64,000 nucleotides of DNA from Adiantum capillus-veneris (taxonomy: Eukaryota; Streptophyta; Polypodiopsida; Polypodiales; Pteridaceae): contig CM043964.1 of the NCBI GenBank assembly GCA_014529385.2, positions 2,210,997 to 2,274,996 of the forward strand, given 5' to 3'. Below are positions 57,236 to 64,000 of the stretch, piece after piece; within the stretch, counting starts at the first letter, position 1; the number at the start of each line of letters is the position of its first letter. The notes beneath the pieces are model-generated. The model did not search any database. It saw only the letters and a list, made by a program, of their open reading frames with translations, and had not been told where the DNA came from. The position numbers and the translations under genes were made by a program.

Positions 57236-58128
57236 GTACAGTGATGTCACTTGCAGTTGTTGTGGGAATGCATCACTTGGCGCCTATTTGAGCGCATTGT
57301 CTGTTGGATTGTACGTTACTTGTGGAAACTGCCATTGTACGCATTTGTGGAGCCATACTTGGTTGTATTTGGCAGTCCCAGCCATTTCTGAGACTTGGTT
57401 TGGAAGATAGTCATTTCTGAGACTTGACTATATGCGATTTGCATTAGCCTTCGTGTGAGGGTCGATAGCGTGAGGTTTTTATTGAGCTGGGGGATTCTCA
57501 AATGTGGAGATCCTTTTGGTGATACAGGTAGCTGGAGCACCCTTTTTGTGACCTCGCCATAGGCTATGTACTAGTGAGTCCTACTTGATGCTCGGGTTCT
57601 ATTGTTGACAGTTTATGCATACATAGACAGTCTATATTTTGGGTTCCTACTGCTCTACTTCTGGGGAAACTCTGTCGAAATTTTCCCAAGTTATGATGGC
57701 TGGTTTTTTGGTATTTTGAGCCATTTATGCTGTTATGCTGCTGAAATTTTGGCAAAATCAGAGGTTGAGTCAGGTGTGCCCTCTTGGGAGCTTCATGGTT
57801 GGCTTTAATGGATGATCAAAATGGCCCTCAGTTCACTCCTTTTCATTTAACGCAAAGAATTCAGATTAATGTTCATGTGTCCAGGAAGATCTTTTTCCAG
57901 CAGCGCATAGTCTTTATGTTTGGGCCAAGAAGATTGAGAGAGATCCTGGAATGTCCTTTGCCTGTTGTCATTCCGATGATCAACTATGAAAACTCATTTG
58001 ATGTGCATGTGTTTGTCCTTATCTAAAGTTGAGCTCCATTGAAGTTTCTGGGGATTGGGAAGTGAAAAGTTTTGGGTTCTTGCACGTGTGTTCGAAGGGG
58101 TTCTCAAAGCATCATAATTTGGGTAGCC
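57236..58128 (+). other. J leader before gag
   Basis: About 0.9 kb without a recognisable gene. An 80-codon upstream frame at 57784-58026 has no known features. Confidence 0.6.
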
Positions 58129-60432
58129 ATGGCTTTCTCTTATCCCGAGTTTCATGGAAGAAGTGATGAAGATGTGGAAGAATTTTTGGAAAAGATGGAG
58201 GTTGCCTGCATTAGCAACCAGATTCATGACCCTACGCAAATGTTACGCCTTCTCCAAATTTGTTTGAAGAGTGATGCACGAGCTTGGTCCAAAGCATTTG
58301 AAGAGGAGTTGCGTATGGCTGATCCACCTATAAGATTGAGTTGGGACAATCTAAGGCATGGATTGGAAGTGGAGTTTGTGAAGATAGAAGACCCTGACAA
58401 AGTGTGGCAAGAAGTACAGGCTTTGGTGCAAAAGGAAGGTGAGCCAGTAGATGCATACATACGTAAGTTTTCATTGGCATGGGAGCGAATGTGCAAGGCT
58501 TTAGCACCACAGGTACCCCCGCCTGACATGATGAAGAAGGACAGGTTCTTGGCTGGTCTTTGGGAGAATATACGTTGGAGAGTAGAGCTAAAGAAGCCTA
58601 GGACATATGAAGATGCACTAGAGGTAGCAAGGAACAAAGAGTGGAAGCTGAGAAAAATGAGCCAGTTAGGGGTGGAGTCTTTGCCCATGAGAGCTGAATT
58701 TCAGCCTATGGACTCTTTACAAGGTCGTATGTCAGGGGTTCATCATGAACCAGTGGTTCCTGTTCCTACTCAGGTTATGCCAGCAGTGGTCACTACAGCA
58801 GTGCAAGATGATGGCCTAAGGCAAGACATGAGGCAAGTGGTTGATCTGATGAAGAATCTCAGCCTAAACATGCTAGGTCAAGTGGGAAATAATCGAGGTC
58901 GAGGGCGGTTTGCAAATCAGCCAGGAGGTGAAGAAAGACCTAGGAATGGTGCTGGACAAAGCAATGGTAGGTTTTGGAGGCAGACGCCCACATGTTATAA
59001 TTGTGGAGAGTTGGGTCACATCAGCCCGCAATGTGATAAGCCACCAAGGATGGGGGGAGACATGTATCCATTGCCAAGACAGGTGCTAACTAGGTCAAAT
59101 GATTATGGCATCGAAATTAAGGGAGACGAAGGAACCAGTGGACTGACCCAGGAGGAAAAGGGAAAGACAAAAGTGCTAAGTGTAGTCACCTTGGAGAAGG
59201 CATCAAAGCTAGAGGATACATTAGTGATGCCTATTGGGAAGAGGACCACAGAGGATAAGGAAGGAAGAAGTGCCTCAGGTCCTAGTAAGAAGAAAGGAAA
59301 GAGCCATGAAGGCGAGGATGTCAAGGCCAAGAGGAAAAGGAGAGCTCGTCGAAAGTTTCATGTTTCAGATTTTCCACTAGGGGATGGGCAATTAAGCTAT
59401 GACTTAAAGGAGGATCTGACGAGCAGGAAGGCAGATGTTACTTTTGGGCAGCTTATAGAGATGGTGCCTAAGCTAAAGCGACAGTGGAAGAGGATGGTTA
59501 ACCCAATGGAGAAAGAGCCAGAGAGAGGTTCAGTAAAGGTGTTGGCAATGGATGAGCTACCAGACATTTGTCCAATAGTAGATGTGTGGCATAAAAGGAA
59601 AAATTTGGGACAAGGTTATGTGGATGGCGGAGCCCAAATATGCGTCATAACACACTCATGCGTTGAGAAGATGGGTCTCACAGTGGCTGGGGTGTCAGGG
59701 TTTCGGATCAGATTGGCAAACAATCAAAAAGTAAAATGCTTGGGTGTTGTAAAGAGTTTAGAAGTGGAGGCATATGATGCAAAGGCAGTGTTTGATTTTC
59801 ATGTGATGCCAGCAGGGTTGGGAGCATATCCTATTATACTGGGCAGACCATGGTTACGTGCAGTGGGAGCTGTTCAAGATTGGCGACATGGTACGATTAG
59901 CCTCTATGGAAAGACAGGTACCAAGAAGCTTTATAATATGGACACAAGGAAACGATTAGAGGAGCTTTATGAAGATGAGGATGAGTCTAGTGATGAAGAC
60001 TCTTCCACGGTGACAGATGAGGACAGTGATAGCACTACCAGCAGTGATGAGGATGCTGATGTTGCATTTCTTTTGATGGATAAAGAAATCCAGGAGTGTG
60101 GTTTAGTCGCATTTGCGAAGGAAGTTGAAGATGAAAGTGAAGGGCCTTATGAAGTGATTGAAGGGCTGATGCAAACCAAGGTTGAACTGTCAAAGAAGCA
60201 GGAATTGATGACACAAATGATCAGTGGTGGAGACCTCTCAGCTATGGAGAAGGAGATATATTTGCACATGCAAGTCTATGCCAAAGTAATTGATGATTTT
60301 CTTGATGGGAGGTTGATAAATGGCATCTCTAGAGGTTTTCCTTCGGAACCAGGTCAAAGTTTGATTAAGCTTTTGATGCAAGGAATGCCAACTGTTTTTG
60401 TGTGGGATCCAGGTGGAATGAGCATCTACTAG
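58129..60432 (+). CDS. J Gag-protease polyprotein
   Basis: Start chosen at the ATG at 58129 (context GCCATGG; MAFSYPEFHGRSDEDVEEFL), 767 codons; 19 more codons upstream are also open. Gag core at residues ~1-200 (LLQICLKSDARAWS, LRHGLEVEFVKI, FLAGLWENIRW), zinc knuckle CYNCGELGHISPQC (289-302), a Lys-rich region (~395-425), a retropepsin with active site YVDGGAQICVI (Asp ~499) and ILGRPWLRAVGAVQDW (~570-585), then an acidic Ser/Asp run and a tail. The active-site triplet is DGG, as in several plant Gypsy proteases. The frame is fully open, which fits recent activity. Confidence 0.92.
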   Translation: MAFSYPEFHGRSDEDVEEFLEKMEVACISNQIHDPTQMLRLLQICLKSDARAWSKAFEEELRMADPPIRLSWDNLRHGLEVEFVKIEDPDKVWQEVQALVQKEGEPVDAYIRKFSLAWERMCKALAPQVPPPDMMKKDRFLAGLWENIRWRVELKKPRTYEDALEVARNKEWKLRKMSQLGVESLPMRAEFQPMDSLQGRMSGVHHEPVVPVPTQVMPAVVTTAVQDDGLRQDMRQVVDLMKNLSLNMLGQVGNNRGRGRFANQPGGEERPRNGAGQSNGRFWRQTPTCYNCGELGHISPQCDKPPRMGGDMYPLPRQVLTRSNDYGIEIKGDEGTSGLTQEEKGKTKVLSVVTLEKASKLEDTLVMPIGKRTTEDKEGRSASGPSKKKGKSHEGEDVKAKRKRRARRKFHVSDFPLGDGQLSYDLKEDLTSRKADVTFGQLIEMVPKLKRQWKRMVNPMEKEPERGSVKVLAMDELPDICPIVDVWHKRKNLGQGYVDGGAQICVITHSCVEKMGLTVAGVSGFRIRLANNQKVKCLGVVKSLEVEAYDAKAVFDFHVMPAGLGAYPIILGRPWLRAVGAVQDWRHGTISLYGKTGTKKLYNMDTRKRLEELYEDEDESSDEDSSTVTDEDSDSTTSSDEDADVAFLLMDKEIQECGLVAFAKEVEDESEGPYEVIEGLMQTKVELSKKQELMTQMISGGDLSAMEKEIYLHMQVYAKVIDDFLDGRLINGISRGFPSEPGQSLIKLLMQGMPTVFVWDPGGMSIY

Positions 60433-60462
60433 TGTTGCTGCTGCTGAGCATGAATGCTCTAG

Positions 60463-60485
60463 CAGGCTAGGGGGTGGGCAAATTA
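60463..60485 (+). promoter_or_regulatory. J polypurine tract
   Basis: GCTAGGGGGTGGGCAAATTA lies directly before the 3' LTR. Confidence 0.65.
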
Positions 60486-61626
60486 TGTCAGGAGTTTTTT
60501 GGAGCAAGGGATTGCGCATATGTACATACCCATGCATCGTGCATCAAATAAAGGATTGCCCATTTTCCTTAGCCAGGTGGTTACGTGGGGCCCACATGTG
60601 TACAGGTAGGACACCATGTACATAGTGCATCGATTTTCATCGTTACTAGTACCATTGTGTTTTTCTACAATAAGGAGGAGTTGGTAGCGCGTAAAACTTC
60701 TCGAGGAAGCTATCCGCGGGCCGACGACATGAGGTCAGCAGGTGCGTCAGATGGCATCTAGTGGCGTCAGGAGGGCGAACGAGGTCAATATTTGCACGCA
60801 GATGAGGACATATACAACGTGGGTGTTTTCTTGTGAGAGTTACGCAGAAAGGTCATCATTAGGACCACTTTTTGGGGCCACTTCACGTGGTGGCGAGATG
60901 CATTATTGGAAAAAAAGCTGAGTGCCAGGTGTGCGAATGATGCAAAAAGGTGACAACTATGCACTGCGAGGTCAGTTTTTGGCCTGTTCGGGGTCCGTTT
61001 GAGGTCATCTAAAAGGCCAAGGGTGCCCAACTAATAAAGCTAAGTGTGGGAACTGAAAAAACTGAGAGAAGACCAGAAAAAAACGTGGAGAAGAGAGGAG
61101 GAACAGCCGCAGGTGTGTTTTTTGGGTTTTTGGAGCCTGTTTTGGCCGTAAACTGCTCATCTGATGTCGGATTTGAGCACTTTGACATTGTAGACTGGGG
61201 TTTTGGGCCGTTCCGGACGCGATGGCGCTGTCCATTTTGCCAAATTCCTCACTCTTTTTCTGCTGTTTTTCTGTGTAATCTTCTCCGGTGAGTGAAGCTT
61301 CTTCTCCAATTTGTGATTGTATCTGGCTTCTTTCACCCATATTGTGTGAGCTGTTTGCCCCATTGGTGTTGGCCCAAGCTCATTTGTATCTAAACATCAG
61401 AAATTCTCCTCTTTTGAGCTGAGTTTTTGGGTGTGTGTGTGTGTGTGTGTTTGTGTGGAGTGGGCAAGTGGATAGTCTCTCTCCTCTCACTCCAGAGGTG
61501 TGTTCCCTGTCTCGGCCAGGTGTGTTGTGTAAGCCGAGTGGTGCCCCATAGTGTGTGTGTGTATCTTCCCAAGAGTGTGTGTCGGGTCGTTATAGAGGCG
61601 CTGTGTGTGTTTTCATCCCGCTCACA
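60486..61626 (+). repeat. J 3' LTR
   Basis: 1,141 bp, same as 55922-57062 by eye. Confidence 0.95.
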
Positions 61627-61630
61627 ACGG

Positions 61631-63034
61631 GAAATGGGCTTATTCCTTTCTAGATAGGTTTTCAGGATATAACTAACTGGCAATTGCAATAGAGGATCAA
61701 CACAAAACAACGTTTTCCACATAATGGGGACTCTATGCGTATAGAGTTATGCCGTTTGGCTTAACTAATGCCCCAGCTACCTTTCAAAGGTTAATGACGC
61801 ACGCATTCAAAGAATACCTGAGAATATTCTTAGAAATATACATGGATGATCTTTGTGTACACTCTCTTCTACAAGAGGAACATATTGACCATTATGAAAG
61901 GTATTTGAGAAGTGCAGAACATATCGAATCTGTCTTAACCTGGAAAAGTGATTTTTTATGGTTAGGCAAGGCCGCATCTTAGGACATATTGTCTCAAGAA
62001 ATGGCATAACCACTGACCTAGACAAAATCAAAGTCATAGTAGACCTGCCCATGCCTACTAATGCGAAACAAGTGCAATCCTTCATGGGACACTCCCGATA
62101 TTATCGAAGATTCATCTATATGTATGCAATCATTGCACAACCTCTGTATCGTTTCTTAGTCAGTTTCCACTAGACTGAGGAGTGTGAAACTTCATTCCAA
62201 AAGCTTAAGGAAAACCTTGTATCATCACCTATACTTAAAGCACCAGATTGGGAAAAGATATTCCATGTTCACATTGATGCATCTGCATATGCAATTGGGA
62301 GTATTCTGGCTCACAACCGGGAGACGGAACAATGGATTTCCCAGTTTTTTATGCAAGCCGACAGTTAAACAGTGCAGAAAAGAAATACACAACCACCGAA
62401 AGAGAGGGGTTAGGAATGATTTATGTTGTAAAGAAATTTCTGCTCGCAAAAAAATTTATGTTCTTCATAGATCATCAAGCTCTTTTGTATCTGGTAAATA
62501 AACCATGCAATATTGGGAGAATTGTACGCTGGTTTATTATATTGCTAGAGTTTGATTTCACAGTGGTAGTCAAAAAGGGTAAAACTCATCTACGGGCGGA
62601 TCATCTTTCAAGGCTGCATAACGGGGAAGCTCCTGAAGGAGTAGATGATGACATACCTGATGCGTATCTTTTCAATATTGAAATGATACCCAAATGGTCT
62701 CAGGAAATTGTTAGCATTCTTTCCTTTGGAGGTAGATTTGATAACAAGGAAGCCAAATCCAAACAGCAAACAATTCAACAAACAAAAAACTTCAAGTTGA
62801 TTGCAGGACGGCTGTATCATCTGGGAGCGGACCGGATTCTACGATTATGTATAAATCCAGAGGAATTTGAGTGTTATCTTGAAGAAGCACATGTCGAGGA
62901 TTGTGCATTTCATTGTTTAACAATGAAAACACACCAGAGACTGACGCAATTAGGGGTTTGCTAACACACATGCTTATGTTAACAATTGTACTATATGTAG
63001 TGCCAAACGACCAGTGGATCACACGACATTATTT
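61631..63034 (+). pseudogene. H RT (rest), RNase H and integrase start (cut by Copia-2)
   Basis: Continues RT (YSFLDRFSGYN*, MPFGLTNAPATFQR, catalytic YMDDLCVHS at about 61838-61865). A frameshift near 61950 is followed by GRILGHIVSRNGI, HSRYYRRFI and a TAG at 62172. RNase H: HVHIDASAYAIG, TTEREGLGMIYVVKKF, IDHQALLYLVNKP, ADHLSRLHNGEAP. Integrase zinc region: EEAHVEDCAFH, then NNCTICSAKRPVDHTTLFQ. It ends where the Copia-2 LTR begins. Broken by at least five stops or shifts. Confidence 0.88.
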
Positions 63035-63039
63035 CAGGT

Positions 63040-63265
63040 TGTTACCATATACATGTGGTAGTGATATGTGTGAACACACTAGGACTGTCGGGGCATTTTT
63101 TCCCTCTTTAGGAGGTGTGTTCCCCCGTGCATTGTATATACGCTCATCACTCTAGGGCTATCTATCTTTCCATTGCAAAGTAAGTAACACACTCTCTATT
63201 GTGTGCCTTGAGCTTCCTTCATCTTCTCCAAGATGTGTGTGTTTCTCTACAACCCTAATTCCAAC
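63040..63265 (+). repeat. Copia-2 5' LTR
   Basis: 226 bp, TGTTACCATATAC to TAATTCCAACA, with a TATA-like TGTATATACG at 63135-63144. The left border rests on the TG start and the H homology break, as the partner LTR is not visible. Confidence 0.75.
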
Positions 63266-63266
63266 A

Positions 63267-63281
63267 ATTGGTATCAGAGCA
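63267..63281 (+). promoter_or_regulatory. Copia-2 primer-binding site (initiator Met tRNA)
   Basis: TTGGTATCAGAGCAG, two bases after the LTR. Confidence 0.9.
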
Positions 63282-63602
63282 GGTCACGTCATCCCAGGCT
63301 TAGCCGCCAGCTGCTCCAGCACACGCCTGCTCACTTTCTCCGATTTCAGTCAGCTTTGGCAAGCATTCGCAGGTTGACTTGGGCTACTCAAAATTTTGAA
63401 TTGGGCTCATTTCGGCCTCCGTTTCCACTACAGGCAGTACTGCACATGCTATTTCGTCATTTTGTGTAGAATATCTGTCAATGCCATTTTCTGCATAACA
63501 GGTGCCTTATAGTCTTCTACGGTTTGTTCTATATAGCACAGGTTGTTCCCGCTCTGTTTTTCCTATTTTCGGGTAGTTTTCACATCAGGTGCAACATTTA
63601 CC

Positions 63603-64000
63603 ATGGCTGACAACAACAACACAGATGTGTTCAAGATGTTTGCTGCTGAGGACAAGTTGGATGGGGACAAATACCCTATGTGGGCTTATATGATGCAACA
63701 TGTTCTTGTGTCAAAGGGTGTCTGTAACATTGTGCAGGGCATTGATGTACGTCCTGGTTCTAAGGATGTAGGCGATGTTGAGGATGTTGCAGGTCTTGCT
63801 GCAAGGATTGCAGCTATTAGAGTTGTTTTGTCTACGGCAGAACAAGCTCGTTGGGATGTTAAGGATGCGCATGCTCATGCATTGACTGCGTTGTCTGTGA
63901 AGCGCACCATTGTTCCTCACATCCGTTCAACAAAATCTGCAAAACAGGCTTGGGATATTCTAGCAGGTCTTTATCCAAGCCGCAATGAGGCTAAAATTGC
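63603..64000 (+). CDS. Copia-2 Gag, N-terminal part
   Basis: ATG at 63603 (context ACCATGG), open to the window end (132 codons). MADNNNTDVFKMFAAEDKLD, GDKYPMWAYMMQHVL, then a helical core ending SAKQAWDILAGLYPSRNEAK. This is the N-terminal Copia Gag domain (UBN2 type). No stop in the visible part; it may belong to an intact element. Confidence 0.88.
   Translation, partial: MADNNNTDVFKMFAAEDKLDGDKYPMWAYMMQHVLVSKGVCNIVQGIDVRPGSKDVGDVEDVAGLAARIAAIRVVLSTAEQARWDVKDAHAHALTALSVKRTIVPHIRSTKSAKQAWDILAGLYPSRNEAKI

Larger units (their letters stand above)
55922..61626 (+). mobile_element. J: young gag-pro-only LTR element (TR-GAG-like)
   Basis: A 5,705-bp element with 1,141-bp LTRs that appear identical, and an ACGG 4-bp duplication (55918-55921 and 61627-61630) that exactly rejoins the H RT frame. 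Its only long ORF encodes Gag and a protease; no RT, RNase H or integrase is present in the 3.4-kb interior. It must rely on another element's enzymes and inserted very recently. Confidence 0.93.
63040..64000 (+). mobile_element. Copia-2: 5' end of a Ty1/Copia element
   Basis: LTR 63040-63265, initiator-Met primer site, leader and the start of gag. It is inserted in the integrase region of H; the left target copy should be CAGGT (63035-63039). The rest is beyond the window. Confidence 0.85.

Noticed and set aside
58072-58128. Upstream 19 codons as the true J gag start
   Set aside because: The ATG at 58129 has a much better context (GCCATGG) and directly precedes the Gag core; the upstream stretch reads like leader sequence.

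Overview
This window is repeat-rich nuclear DNA of a land plant. I see no intact host gene. Essentially every kilobase belongs to a transposable element, and the elements sit inside one another. The families present are Ty1/Copia, Ty3/Gypsy (a Tat/Athila-like type with tRNA-Asp-type primer sites and a chromodomain type), a CACTA DNA transposon and two non-autonomous LTR elements. The wording of several Gag and RNase H proteins reminds me of fern, lycophyte or conifer elements; that is an impression from memory and not a result.

Layout, outermost first. A decayed Copia integrase (1-258, 'Copia-0') is interrupted by a minus-strand Gypsy derivative A' (259-3879). A' is interrupted by a plus-strand Gypsy element H (5' LTR 3880-4807), whose body runs through the rest of the window. 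Inserted in H, left to right, are: G2, a solo LTR (4833-15535) that itself contains a CACTA transposon (5694-13459) carrying a decayed heavy-metal-associated-domain gene fragment; Copia-1 (16079-21023, minus, nearly intact); A (24506-52510, minus, about 13.4 kb of its own), which contains L (27542-33163, plus, non-coding) and G (33891-42860, minus, chromodomain Gypsy); J (55922-61626, plus, Gag-protease only, LTRs apparently identical); and Copia-2 (from 63040, plus, running off the end). I found target-site duplications for all fully contained elements: GAAAA (G2), TTA (CACTA), GACTA (Copia-1), CCACC/CCAAC (A), CACAG (L), TTTTC (G), ACGG (J). Removing the insertions rejoins host-element reading frames: H gag across A, H reverse transcriptase across J, and the 3' ORF of A across G.

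The observations I think most worth following: (1) the A/A' family encodes a second retropepsin-like domain, with DTG and a C-terminal LG..W...IDW signature, downstream of integrase, in addition to the usual protease between gag and RT; (2) the LTRs of G and G2 both hold a short ATG exon ending at a phase-0 splice donor, while G gag has no ATG of its own, suggesting that Gag is initiated inside the LTR and spliced across the primer-binding site; (3) A' is a pol-deleted relative that kept the second protease; (4) J is a very young gag-pro-only element; (5) the CACTA element captured a heavy-metal-associated gene fragment; (6) H carries a dispersed 24-bp palindrome family in its leader.

Most coding regions are damaged. 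Several reading frames are broken by single TAG codons of a kind expected from CAG to TAG change. Copia-1 (one small frameshift) and J (open frame) are the best preserved. All coordinates and comparisons were read by eye; none of the similarity statements rests on a database search.
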